This document shows positions 1-12,150 of a DNA stretch of 64,000 bases, in pieces. Origin of the DNA: Acestrorhynchus altus (lineage: Eukaryota > Chordata > Actinopteri > Characiformes > Acestrorhynchidae); contig CM067503.1 of the NCBI GenBank assembly GCA_034509495.1, positions 5,569,133-5,633,132 of the forward strand, read 5' to 3'. The position numbers were made by a program, and so were the translations under genes. Positions within the stretch are counted from its first letter, which is position 1; each line of letters opens with the position of its first letter. A model generated the notes under the pieces. It saw only the letters and a list, made by a program, of their open reading frames with translations, was not told the DNA's origin and did not search any database.

Positions 1-288
1 TTTACTTACATAGAAATTTTCCTGCCTTCCCAACATAAACTTAATTACATAAGTTAGTTATGATCACCCAGCTTCATTTGTAAAATTGAAGTTAATTTGT
101 AAAATAATAATTAAAAGGTTACATTTAACTGGTTAAAACATTCATGCTACACTAGTGTTAATAACTATATCTATACACATATATGAAGAGAACTGTACTG
201 TAAAACACTAGTTGTTCAGTTGTCTAATGAGCTCATAAACAGGCTGTAAATTGTACTGAAGCACATTAATAATGCTCTCTAACAAACC

Positions 289-960
289 TTAGACTTCTGA
301 CTTTAATGCACAGGTCAGCTTTCTACACTCGGCCCTTTCACTATTTAGATAAATGACCTCTTTTATGTTGTTTTTCACCCGAAAGCCATCTTCCTCCACA
401 GAAGGCTGATTTAAATACAGCAAACCCTGTCTCCTGAAAACCAATTCAAACATGCACGGCTGGCCCTCCCCTGTGTTGTCAAGACGAGTTCTCCAAATTG
501 TCCCTTCACCCATGTGCCCTCATTTTGATCACCGCAATATCACATTTTAGACAACTAAGGCTATGTAAATTACTTGAAATTAAGGGAAACACATTTGAGA
601 TGCACACAAACAGACATAATCCCCATTTAAAAAGCTGGCAGAGATAAAGGCTCCACTCCACTGCTGCCCCTTGTTGAGCACAGTGATCCCACTGCCAGAG
701 GCCATATTGTTGGCCTTTAGCTTGGCTTAATTGTTGTCACATGTAACCCTACCTGTTGTCCAATTAGCCCCTTGACTTGCTATTAGATCATTCTGCAGGC
801 TGTGGTTGGACTGACTAAGGGCATTATTTTGGCAGGGCCAGTGATTAAGTGTAATTCTATACAGTGCAGCCTTTTAAGAAAGTCTAAATGAATTTCAACA
901 AATTGTGTCATGACATCTAATATATTGTGTATTATGCATATTCAGTGCATGAGGAGTAAT
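289..960. promoter_or_regulatory. Candidate conserved non-coding block A
   Basis: Single-copy, moderately GC-rich DNA without repeats in AT-rich surroundings. The 650-900 part carries clustered homeodomain-like TAAT/ATTA cores (for example ccaattagcccc), E-box-like cacatg, and few simple-sequence runs. A 74-codon open frame on the minus strand (289-513) has plausible composition, but I recognise no family and no splice-site pair is convincing. Conservation is inferred by eye. Confidence 0.3.
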
Positions 961-1204
961 GGTAAGTAATGAGCAGTTACTGGTAATAAGTACAGATTTG
1001 GGAAGAATATTAATTAAATACTGAATACACTTTCCTATATGTATTTATAAAGTATTTCAGTACAACTCACTAAAACATACTCAGAAAAAATTAGGCTACA
1101 TTTTGGTAAAGCACGTTTAGAAAAACTCTGCTTTTATAAGTTTGTTCATCATCTCTGCTATCCTACAAGTGTATCCACAGCCTGCCACATGAGCCAGTGT
1201 GAGA

Positions 1205-2630
1205 TAAATAAATGATCCACACAGTGATTTATCAGTCTACTCATACTTTAGTAGAGCTCAGTAACACCGAGATGAAGAACTGAACACAGTGATTTATCAG
1301 TCTACTCATGCTTTAGTAGAGATCAGTAACACCGAGATAAAGAACTGATCCACACAGTGATTTATCAGTCTACTCATACCATTAGTAGAGCTCAGTAACA
1401 CTGAGATAAAGAACCGATCATCACGGTGATTTGGCCGGTCTGCTCATACTTTAGTAGAGCTCAGTAACACTGAGATAAAGAACCGATCATCACAGTGATT
1501 TATCGGTCTACTCATACTTTAGTAGAGCTCAGTAACACAGAGATGAAGAACTGATCAGCACAGTGATTTATCAGTCTACTCATGCTTTAGTAGAGATCAG
1601 TAACACCGAGATAAAGAACTGATCACAGTGGTTATCAGTCTACTCATACTGGTAGAGCTCAGTAACACTGAGATAAGAATAACCGATCATCCACGGTGAT
1701 TTATCGGTCTACTCATATAGTAGAGATCAGTAACACAGAGATAAAGAGCTGATCAGCACAGTGATTTATCAGTCTACTCATACTTTAGTAGAGCTCAGTA
1801 ACACTGAGATAAGAACCGATCATCACAGTGATTTGCTCGGTCTACTCATACTTTAGTAGAGCTCAGTAATAACGAGATGAAGAAACTGAACACAGTAGTT
1901 TATCAGATCTTCTCATCACTTTAGTAGAGCTCAGTAAACACTGAGATAAAGAACACGATAGCTTTGATGATTTATCCAGTCTCATACTTTTAGTAGAGCT
2001 CAGTAACACTGAGATAAAGAACCGATCATCACAGTGATTTATCGGTCTACTCATACTTTAGTAGAGATCAGTAACACAGAGATAAAGAACTGATCCACAC
2101 AGTGATTTATCAGTCTACTCATGCTTTAAGTAGAGCTCAGTAACACGAGATAAGAACCGATCATCACCGTGACGTTGCTCGGTCTCTCATGCTGGTAGAG
2201 CTCAGTAACACAGAGATGAAAGAGAACTGAACACAGTGATTTATCCAGTCTACTCTGTGCTTTAGTAGGCTCAGTAACACTGAGACCAGGCAAGTGTACA
2301 GTGATTTATGGTCTACTCCATGCTTTAGTAGGCTCAGTAACACAGAGATGAGGCAGTCCACACAGTGATTTATCGAATCTGCTCATACTTTAGTAAACTC
2401 AGCTGCCTGAGATAAGAACACGATCTATCACATTGATTTGCTCGGTCTCTCATACTTTGGCTTGAGGATATTAACACAGAGATAAGAAACTGATCCACAC
2501 AGTGATTCATCAGTCTGCTCATGCTTTAGTAGGCGCAGTAACACAGAGACAAAAAGAACCTGATCATCACAGTGATTTATCGGTCTACTCATGCTTTAGT
2601 AGAGCTCAGTAACACTGAGATAAAGCAGAT
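1205..2630. repeat. ~67-bp minisatellite, about 21 copies, each with a small hairpin
   Basis: Tandem array whose unit contains cacagtgatttatcagtcta, ctcatactttagtagagctc and agtaacactgagataaagaa. Unit starts fall about 65-70 bases apart from ~1221 to ~2568. Each good unit carries tctact and agtaga six-base complementary arms around an eight-base loop. The ends (1205-1660 and 2490-2630) are cleaner than the middle (1890-2480), where many single-base indels occur. Short open frames inside it are chance products. Confidence 0.95.
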
Positions 2631-2639
2631 TTATATAAT

Positions 2640-5455
2640 TTTGATTTAACTGAATTCTCTCATTAAGCATTCCTGCTTTCAGCTAACACACTAAGCTAGC
2701 ATACCAATCATGATGAGTAAAATAATAAATCAAGCTGCAAAACTATGAAATATAATGTGTTGATTAATCTCTAATTATTATGATATTTCATGATGGCCCT
2801 ACCTGGTCTCCAAACTGGTTTGTATGTGACTAAATAGCTTTCAGAAATGGTACAATATTATTTTGAAATTATTATTGCTAAATATTATTCCAGCATAGGA
2901 ATATGCATGATTTACTAACACAACACAAATTATGCAGAAATCAAACAATTTGTACAGAGAATGTAACCAAACAAGCAGTGTAATTATATCACCTGAACCT
3001 ACATCTCAACCAATTTAACCCTTTCTCTAACCCTAAACCTAGCCACATTTATTATAATCTGAATTGAGTCTAAATTGCCCCTGATCCTTAACCTAAAGCT
3101 TTTTTGTAAACTGAACATAAACTCAACCTAACCCTAACAATAAACATATCTATTGAACTGTGTGAAATTCTTCCTGCTTAATTACTTGTGTCAGCTCCAT
3201 AACTGGTAAAAGCAAAATACTGGCCTTTGATCTGGTCTTTGTAGCATGAACATCTGGAGGCTCGTTTGAGTCGCATTTTGGCACAACTTAACCCAGTGAC
3301 TTGTAGCATATGTGTGAAATAACGTGCATGCACATCCTGCAAGTCTTACAAAATTCTTGGGGTACATCATATATGTACATATTTTTGGAGGTCATCTGAT
3401 ATTTCATGCACAGTCATTAATCAGTCATCTGGTCAATGTCCAATTTTCCATCAGCTGAAAAATTATGAGTGAATAGAGAAAGAGAGAGGACATCTTTTGA
3501 TAATATAGGACCAGTTTGATGAATGAAATTGCATTTCATAGAACATAGTATTTAAAGAGCTAGTAAAGAACGGATAGTACCTGCAGGGTGATGGACGAGC
3601 ACAGCAACTGGCACAATGCCTCTAAGAATGGGGTCAAGCAGTAAACACGGACGCACAGAATGGCCTAGGAAAAGCAAAGGGCACTGGTTTGCTGGATAAT
3701 TTATGGAGCTTCTGACACTTCATGACCATGAGTCTCTGCTCTCTTCTGACACACAAGACTGCACCGTCCAGAAAGAATTTCGTTTTAGAGAACCTGAAGG
3801 TAGTGTTAAATATGGCCTTGTGGACCTGTTGGGCAGGTTTAAGTCAAAGCTCTGGTAAGTTTTCTCAACCACAGTGTTTGTAGTGGAGAGCTAATAAGAA
3901 AGGAAAGTCAACAGACATGGCTCTTTCACTTTCGGAAACAAGGAGATTGAGCCCTGTTTAAGCCTTCAAAACGCTTCAGTTTAGTTGGCTATTTAGTAAA
4001 ACACGCCATTGTGTGAATACACAAGACCACATATGCAGGGATAACAAGAAATGGGTCTTCGCTGACACTGCCTTTGTTACACATAATGCAAGCTAATCAT
4101 TCTGTGGGCTTGACCACCTCATTCTTCTTTTACCATCTGGTCAGTGCACCCGTGCCATTTGTAGCAAAACACACAAACACACTGGTATTTTTAGTAAGTA
4201 AGTTGAACTTTGGTTGTGCAGAACATTTGGGAAGACAGTTTAGATGCAAATCCAGAAATAATAGAGGTAAAACCTAAAAGTCTGCATGTACAGTGGGAAC
4301 CCCAGTAGAAATCTCTCATTTTCATTTAAACCTTGAAATAAACTAAAACACAGTCATAAAATATGTGCATTAGGTGTCAAATATTGAAAATATTCTAGAA
4401 TCGGGTGTATTTTTAGATATGTAATCAAATATAAGCACATTTGAGACCATGCCTTTGTACAGAAAGGTCAGATATTTTGAGCCTTATCTCATCCATTGAA
4501 GCACATGTTCAGAAGAATTTCACGTACTCAACTAATCAGAGGCTTCTGTAGAAACCTGTGGAGCCCCTGCTGCTGCACTAGACTTAAAGTATGATCAGAT
4601 AACAAGCTATTTGAAATGTTTTCTATTTTTAATGCTTTAAATTCCCAAATTACACCCCAAAATTAATCAATTAATTAATAAATCATATGTAAAAAAAAAA
4701 ACAACAATAAACCAAACAAACAAATAATTGATATGTATGTTTTAACAGAAGTTAACAGAATGGAGATGAACAGAATTTTGCTAAGAACATAATGTAATAT
4801 TCTGTTTTGGAGCAGAAATATTAGTGTGGTATCTCTGTTGATGGTTAACAATGTTCTTTTTTTTATTCTGTCCAGCTCAGTAGCTTAAACTGAGCAACAA
4901 TGCATGAATCATATGAGATGCATATTATATTTATATTATATTTATAGTTATGGACTCATCCAGTTGCTCAGAACTTCATCTGTGCTTTTCATTTTGTACC
5001 ATATAAGAATGCAAGAAACCGTGTCTATGGAATTTTAAATGTGGAATTTTATCTGATCATAATTCTATTACCCTACAATTAATGACTGGGTTCAGGTTTA
5101 ATATAACATAATTATTGAAAATGATTGGTGCCCTTCTTCTGGACAAGCTCATCCTCTTAAATCATCTGAAAACAACAGTTAATGTAGGCTACCAAACTGA
5201 AAGTCTATTATAATGATGTTTATAAGTGACATTAAATTATGAATGTGTTTAGTTAAGGTGTGGATTGGTTGATATTGTGTTTGAATTGTCTATATTTAAC
5301 CCTAAATACACCACTTTTAACTGTAGAGGGAAAGCCCTTAATGGACTTTTTTCAACATGAAATTGGATTATGTTTCCTAAAGTGTCTCCAAGATTGGAAA
5401 AAGTGGAACAATAACCATTGTTTCTATTTCTGCACATTGCAGTTTAGCTATGAAG
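2640..5455. other. Intergenic AT-rich DNA, no gene seen
   Basis: No coding exon, transposon or tandem array is recognisable across this stretch. At 3015-3145 several loose 'aaccctaac' and 'aacctaacccta' words occur, a scattered telomere-like motif too degenerate to call an interstitial telomere. The rest is ordinary AT-rich sequence. Confidence 0.5.
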
Positions 5456-5460
5456 ACCCT

Positions 5461-5485
5461 AATAATAATAATAATAATAATAATA
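5461..5485. repeat. (AAT)n microsatellite
   Basis: About eight uninterrupted aat units. Confidence 0.95.
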
Positions 5486-5489
5486 CATC

Positions 5490-6310
5490 TCTTCTTTGGT
5501 GTAGATAAAATATCAGATGTGCTGTAATACAAACCAGTGGTGGCCACTGATTACATGCAGTCTTTCTGAAAATTCAAATATTCATAAAGACAGACACGTA
5601 TGAAGGTTGTTTCCTAAAGTAAAGTAGATTGGAGGAGGGAGGGGAGGGGTGTTTAAAACTCAATTAAGCAATTTTCATTTAAAGGGTTAAGTGAAGGCAG
5701 GTCATTTTATATCCTTAGATCATATACAGAATACTAAGACAAACTGAGGGTTAAGTACAGTCTTCTCTTTCCTAAATCTATCATCAGTTGAGATTAGAGG
5801 GATTTTATAAAGAGATAAACCCCCAAATAAACGCAATAAACCCAAAAAGTTAAAGAACACGATACTGTCACTTCTTTAAATTACTTTGATGTTCAATAAA
5901 ATCAGTTATCTGCCCAAAACTCTTACTGACTAAACTTAAAAATGGCCACTGTAATGAACGTACAGCAGTTGACATAATAATCTTGAACTCGTGCAGATGT
6001 TTGCTTGTGTACAGACACCTAAAGAGATTCTCATGGCAAACACCAGAACACACACTAGGCTGAGTCCTTTATTAGTCCTTCAATCAAGGAACTTGAGCAT
6101 TAGTTTGGGGGGATCGAGCTTCTATTGTGGTGTGAGGCCCTTTCGGCCTGCTCGCTATTGAGTGATATTATAAAAAAAACATTTAATCAGGTTTTAAATC
6201 ATTTTATATTGAAACTAGATTAATCATTAAATATCATTAAATGATTGTGATTCCAGATCAGAAATGTTACAGTATAGGTTGATATTTCTGTTTCTGTTGA
6301 GAAGTGTATT
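5490..6310. other. Intergenic DNA, nothing recognised
   Basis: AT-rich single-copy sequence with a short G-rich run near 5633-5650 (gagggaggggaggggtg). No gene, repeat or element is identified. Confidence 0.5.
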
Positions 6311-6319
6311 ATAGTCACT

Positions 6320-6830
6320 GAGCACATTATTAGAAACACCATAGTAACGCTGGGTAGGGGCTCCTTTTGCTTTCAAAATAGCCATAGTTTTTGGGCTATG
6401 AACTCTTTACCCACACTCGTACATCACTCCACCAGCCTCAACTGTTGGGACAAGGCAAGTCGGGTCCATGGACTGAGCCTCAGCTTTCTGTTCTTGGCTG
6501 ACAGAAGCAGAACTCCGTGTGGTCTTCTGCTGTTGTAGCTCTCAAGGTTAGACGTGTGTTAACTCTGAGATGTTCTTCAGGAATTTCTTTTACTTTTTTA
6601 ATTTTTTATGCATGATATGTTCAGGATTACGGCTGCCACCGCTTCTGCTCTGGATTGTACAGAGTGGTTATCTGAGTTACTGTAGCCTTTCTGTCAGCTC
6701 CATCCAGTCTGACCATTTAAGGAGAAGTCTGTTTCTGTTTTTATAGACTAAACCTAGTCATGCCATGTTCTGTATCACATTGAATTGTGAGGTGGATGCA
6801 TGTTTTATGGGTTTGGGCATCATTTTTACA
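6320..6830 (-). mobile_element. Tc1/mariner-like transposon remnant (family 1)
   Basis: Reads as the reverse complement of a degraded Tc1-like transposase region common in fish genomes. Recognisable plus-strand words include tcaactgttgggacaaggca (6438 on), ctgacagaagcagaactccg and gtggtcttctgctgttgtag. A second copy lies near 40590-40830, where tggactgttgacacaaggca and gggtccatg align with the words here. No open frame survives; both are fossils. The exact ends are not visible. Confidence 0.7.
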
Positions 6831-6839
6831 GAGATACAC

Positions 6840-8480
6840 TTTCAGCCATGCATTTTTAGTTTCCGAACCAAAAAAGCAAGTCAGATATTAAATATATAAA
6901 TATCTTGTCTCAACTGCATCTGTGGTCAGTGATTAATCATGTTGATTTGATTATTCAGTAAAGTTTTCCTTTAATATGTGATGCAGCTATATTTATGTAG
7001 GCCAGGACTACGGGCAAAGCTTCAGAGGCACATACAGTATCACATGCTACTGTATGTGCCTCAAGTACATCATTAGTGTCACGTCACATGGCTTGTATGA
7101 GTATATATGATATATAACTTGTAGACAAATATGCTCCACTGTTATTTAGTCTTATAGACGATCTTAAATATTCCAGTAAACCTATAACAGGAGCCGAAAG
7201 TGTCTTTAGGGAAGTCTATACCATGCAGTTCGTACAGTAGTCAGCACTGACAATTTTAGAGCGAGCTCCTTCCTTTGTTTGACTGGGGTTGATTAAGAGG
7301 TTAAATGCTGAGAATCATGGCGTCCTTAACTGAGATTTATCTGTTCCTGTACTGACCCCCTCTGGGGTTACTAACCTCAACTCAGTGGTCTCCAGATTTA
7401 TTTGGTTATTTGTTTGTCTATTCTGAGGGGTCCCGTGTTAAGGTTAGGGGTCTCCCCCTAATTTTTTTTCATTCCTGTTTGTGCATCCAAGTTTCATATT
7501 TCACGCCAGCCATGGACATGACTCTGATGCTGATTCAGCTAGAACAGAGATAGAAGCTCTGCAGAACCACACTGCCCGACGTGACCACCGGAGCCGTCTC
7601 TGAATGTGCTGAAGATACAGCCCAATCAGGACAAATATGGCCTTCTGCTGAAAAGGGAAAAGCACATGTATGAAGCATATGACTATTTTAAATATCAACT
7701 GCTTCTTTACATTATTTGAGAAGTCAAGCTGCCCTTTAGATCGTACAGACATTTCAGTAGAAATAGATTAGAAGTGGTCAAAAATGACTATCAATAAAAA
7801 ATTCAAAATCATTCAAATGGAGCAAATAAGGTCATTCATTTGCTCATATTTTCAACAGATCAGCAGCCCTAATGTGACCCATCTGTGAAGGTCCTGTAGA
7901 GTCCTGACCATATCATTAAAGAACACTATGCAGAGAAACAGATGGACAACAGTCTGTGATTATCGAACTAAAAAGTGCTAGTGGAGCTGATAAAATTGAC
8001 AGTGTAGAAATAACCAAGTACAATGAATCAATCAATGTAATTTAAGAGAATTTCTATTGCTCTTATTGGTCTTTCATTACATGGATTCGACATTTCAACA
8101 CCATGTAAAGAATAACAGCCAGATTCAACCAGTGTTGAGATTTCATCATCCCAGCAGCAGTCCAGGCTTAAACATTGCTTACATTCCTTTATCTTATTGT
8201 ATCTTTTGTCTCGTCAGTGTAAGTGGGTGGGGCTTATAGGCTCAATTGCCCGATGTATGTAAATATTATGATTTTTATTGGCATCACATAAACAATTGGT
8301 CTGTTTTTGCTGCTTGGGTTCCAATTCTGGACTGCAAGTAAATGACGAGTTTAACCAGATTCATCAGATGAATAGGTTTCTAAAAAAAGAGGCAATTATG
8401 TTGTCTGTGATATGGGTCCTTTAACACACATTACCGTTCATAATGTTATTGTAGTTTCCATCCAGATTTTGTTACCACTG
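6840..8480. other. Intergenic DNA, no gene seen
   Basis: Single-copy AT-rich DNA with one perfect hairpin (7025-7062, listed separately). A minus-strand open frame at 7501-7752 matches no family I know and has no supported splice sites. Confidence 0.5.
7025..7062. repeat. Perfect 15-bp inverted repeat (hairpin)
   Basis: gaggcacatacagta and tactgtatgtgcctc are exact reverse complements around the eight-base loop tcacatgc. The stem stops abruptly on both sides. Confidence 0.9.
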
Positions 8481-8885
8481 CCCTAATATGCAGTTTTGGA
8501 GGGCAGCTGCGCATTGCAAATCGCCACAAGGGAAATGGAGAACTGGCTCCCTCAACGTTTCTGACTGCACATGAACTTTTCTAATGACACAAGTTTCAGC
8601 GGCTTGGTGACTGTCGAGCACTCGTTATGTGCTGTTGTAAACGCACACATCCACAGCTCTGGCATAGGCATGGAGTCAGGCGTTTTCCAGAGCTAAACAG
8701 GGAACGGTACAGCATGTGGCTAGCATGACCTGACATGTCTCTGAAGCTGGAGGGGGTCTTGACCTTTGCTCCCAGGCTCCAAAACTAGGAAGATGATAAA
8801 AAGGGCATTGGATGGGGAGGGTGGCTCCTAAACAAGAGCCTCTGTTTCGGCCGGCCCAGGAATGTCAGCTCCATAAAAAGATGCC
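8480..8885. promoter_or_regulatory. Candidate conserved non-coding block B
   Basis: Single-copy, GC-richer DNA (ggcagctgcgcattgcaaat and following) between AT-rich flanks, without repeats or open frames of note. The regulatory reading is an inference from composition only. Confidence 0.2.
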
Positions 8886-8909
8886 TACAGAGACAGCTAA
8901 CGGAGAGAC

Positions 8910-8945
8910 AGAGAGAAAGAGAAAGAAATAAAGAAAGAAAGAAAG

Positions 8946-8998
<53 letters not shown>
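8910..8998. repeat. GAAA / (AG)n microsatellite
   Basis: A gaaa-type purine run grades into about 24 uninterrupted ag dinucleotides at 8949-8996. Serine/leucine-rich open frames over it are artefacts. Confidence 0.95.
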
Positions 8999-9001
<3 letters not shown>

Positions 9002-9379
9002 TGCATAGATTGAATTAATGGGTGTTAGTGTTGCCTACTGAAATCACTGAGATTTATGTTGAATTTTTTGGACAGTTGTTGTAGACATGGCTGTCAAGGA
9101 CATGAATCATCCTTCTCGTTGGAAGTTTCCTTCTCAGCGGTTCACTCAGTATATCCTTCATATTTGATCAGAAACCTCGTAACTCTTTTTAGTGTAGATA
9201 TTCACGTCTGGCACCATTTAAAAACACCAACTGCTCTTTACATTGTGCAACCTTGTGGGAAATGATTAGAACAATAGAAATGATTAACTACTTGCAGTTT
9301 TATTATAAATGAAACATAGTTTTATGAGATTTCTTTATTTTTTATGCCCAGTTTCCCAAACATTTTTACCTGAAGACTT

Positions 9380-9860
9380 TACATCAATGTATGGACTGAA
9401 GACTGTGTGGACTGAACACCATAAATACCTGAAACCTGTACATTACTGTGTGAACTAAAGAGCATATGGCTCTGAAGACTATGTGGATTGCATTGACTGA
9501 ACACCATATAAACTGAAGACTGTATGAACTGAACGCTGTATGAACAGAAGCCAGTATAGCCAGACGTTATGGACCTGAAGCCTTCATGGACTGAAGACTG
9601 AATGAACTCAAATATTGCATGGATCTGAAGACAGTATGGACTGAACACTGTGTACACTGAAGTCTGTATAGACTGAGGATCTGTATAGACCTTATGGATC
9701 TGATGTTATGCCTTGAAGACTGCGTGTATCTGAAGCCTGCATGGACATTAAGGCCACAAGGACGAAAGACCGTACAGACTGAGGGCTGAATGTCACTGTA
9801 TTGACTGAAGATTTTATGGACCTGAAAGTATGTGTATAGACTGAAGTCTGTATTTATTAC
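9380..9860. repeat. Degenerate ~19-bp minisatellite
   Basis: Variants of tatggactgaagactgt recur about every 17-21 bases (tgaagactgtgtggactgaa, ctgaagactgtatgaactga and many others). Copies are heavily diverged with frequent indels, which suggests an old array. Two overlapping minus-strand frames over it (9379-9657 and 9567-9866) are periodic by-products. Confidence 0.85.
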
Positions 9861-10084
9861 ATACAAAGAAGTCTATTTTTTAAAGATGAAGGAAATTAAA
9901 TTTTCCATGATTCGGATCCTTTTTTTTAAGTTTTTGTTACAACAGCAATAGCCTGAACATCTCCAGTGCACAAACACAGCTTTGGAAACTGCCAAGCAGG
10001 CCACAAGAAGGAAAACACAACATTATAAATCATCAGGCAAGGAGACTGTGACCAATGAGCTTAACAAGGCAGAATACTGGGCTG

Positions 10085-10480
10085 TAACAGATTTGCTTTG
10101 TCCCTCCTTCGCTCCCCCCCAAACGCCTCCATCACTATAATGCAATGTTTATGGGCATTTTTACCCAAGGACTTAAGTCATGCGATCGGGCTGTAAATTT
10201 CTCCAGCAGGTCGGCCCGAGGGGAAGCCTTGTGACTGCGCGTTATGGCAGTGGTGGAACAGGCATGACACCAAGGGTCACGTCTGCTGATAACCTTGTGT
10301 TTTCTCCTCGCTGGTTTTTCCCCGCAGTGGCAGCGGCCCGTGGAAGCGCCCCTGCCGCCCACGCAGTGAGGGCTGGAGCAGTGCTGACATGTAGAAGGAT
10401 ACATCTTGAGGAGCACGGCTTTGTCCGTGTCATCTCCGTGTCCACCAGCAGATAACAAGGCCTGGAGGAAGAGGAAATGA
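10085..10480. promoter_or_regulatory. Candidate conserved non-coding block C
   Basis: GC-rich island containing cgcgttatggcagtggtgg and cagcggcccgtggaagcgcc, open in several frames on both strands simply because stops are rare. No known protein is recognised in any frame. A splice-acceptor-like ttttccccgcag occurs at about 10316-10327 on the plus strand, so a missed exon is not excluded. Confidence 0.25.
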
Positions 10481-10975
10481 AGAACACAAAAACAACTGTG
10501 AGGAATGATTTTTAATCCAGATCTTTGGAAGAGATCAGGGATTCAGCTGCACTTTTCCGCTGGGTCAACTTTATCGCATCCCAATGTTACAAGCCCTGTG
10601 ATTGAAGACCACAGGGGCATTGCTGAGAGAGAATCTTTCTTGTCTCCAGTGACGTCTTCCAAAAATATATCTATATATAAAACTGACCAAAAGTATTGAA
10701 TTATTGAACTAAAGAGTTCTGAACTGAACTGAAGGAACATTATGTGTTTCATGCTATAGACGGCTTATGAAACCCACATCTCTGCGCTTGCTTCAGCCGA
10801 ACTGAACTTAAGTTGCAGAGAGAGGGGGTCAACCAAATTCCCTGCAGTTAAAATCTCAGACGGTGGTCTTTAACGCATTCTCCCTCCATCTTTCCCTCTC
10901 CCTCTCAATCCCAATAAAAATCTTCTGACCACCAGTTGACCTTTTGCTGTTCTCCTTCTTTCCAGTGCTCTCCCT

Positions 10976-10976
<1 letters not shown>

Positions 10977-11031
<55 letters not shown>

Positions 11032-11042
11032 TCTCTCTCTCT
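10977..11042. repeat. (CT)n microsatellite
   Basis: A run of ct dinucleotides, slightly interrupted at its right end. The long minus-strand frame 10870-11394 is built around its complement and is not a gene. Confidence 0.95.
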
Positions 11043-11049
11043 GTCTCCT

Positions 11050-12150
11050 ACTGCTGTTCACTGAAGGCTGGGGGGGCCAGCAGCTGTGGGGAGGGGAGTG
11101 GAGGGGAGGGGGGTACGAGGTCATAGAGGTCACGGTACTGGTAAAGTCATCATTGAGGCTCCAATGTGGGGCATCATTTCCCCCCTTCAAAGGCAGCTCC
11201 TGACGTCCGTGGGGGCCGCCCTGATGGCCCCGCTGTTCCCTGGGCGTTCGGGGGTCGCGACGGACGAGGGTTAATAAAGTGATACCAGGTGTTGGCCAGA
11301 GAAAATCCACCAAACTGGGGCCTCCTTTCCCACTAAGCAGCCCCTGTCCAGCCAGATGAGCAATGGCAGTCCAGCAGATACGGCCTGCAGCCACTTACGA
11401 AAACAACCACCCCTCGGCGTACTTCTTTGTCGATTCAGGACCTACTATGCAAATAACTAAAAGCATGCTTCTGAGTCGCAGCTTTACCATCATGTGACAG
11501 CGGCAAATAACATCAAAGCCGGACAGCCCTTGAAGACAATGGAGGCGTTATCCAAACTAACAAAGCATCGGATTATAGAGCAGAAGATTTTGGACAAACG
11601 ATGCAGAAGCTTTCCAAAATCCTGTTGCAGCTTAGTGGGGGAGGAAACACAAACACTGATGATGAGTAGGACAAGCCAGGGGGGCAATCTAGGCCCTAAA
11701 TGATGACAAAAAAAATGGCTTAAATGGCTGTGAAGATCAAGCCTGATGAATGGGAATCAGTGCAGCGAAAGCAAATTACCTCTGACAAGAAGAGACGAGC
11801 GAAAACAGAGGGACGCGGTCAAGAGGACGAACCACTACTGGCCTGGTGTTAAGCGGGGTGACCACTTTGAAAGCTCCACCATGCACAGGTCTCACCAGGC
11901 CTCCACCCCCCAAAAAACACCACCCCACAAAAAAAAAAAAAACAAAAAAAAAAAAAAAAAAAAACAGAGAAGGGGCCCCAATTAACGCTAATTAACATCA
12001 ATGACAAGCAAAGGACCATTAGTCCAGCTAATCCGCGGTTTACATTTTCCCCCTGGAACCCTGCTGGCCAATTCTCACCCCAATCACCGAAAGAACACGT
12101 TGTTATAAAGACCAGCATCAAAGCCTTACCCTTTCTCAAAGTGCCCCATT
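11050..12150. promoter_or_regulatory. Candidate conserved non-coding block D (cluster)
   Basis: Dense single-copy sequence with clustered motifs. Examples are atgcaaataact near 11448 (octamer-like ATGCAAAT), catgtgac E-box-like words, gacaagcaaaggaccattag (SOX/TCF-like ACAAAG relatives plus ATTAG) near 12002, and ccaatcaccg. An A-rich run (11928-11964) interrupts it. It looks like a developmental enhancer cluster, but no gene or experimental support is in view. Confidence 0.3.
11928..11964. repeat. Poly(A) run
   Basis: Near-continuous adenines broken by two cytosines. Confidence 0.9.

Noticed and set aside
1205..2630. CRISPR-like array
   Set aside because: There are no unique spacers between fixed repeats; the whole ~67-base unit repeats. 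The setting is a vertebrate genome, so it is a minisatellite.
3010..3145. Interstitial telomeric repeat
   Set aside because: The aaccct-like words are scattered and never form consecutive TTAGGG/CCCTAA units.
10870..11394. 174-codon minus-strand frame
   Set aside because: Its centre is the complement of the (CT)n microsatellite, giving an Arg/Glu run; the rest lies in GC-rich DNA with no family match.
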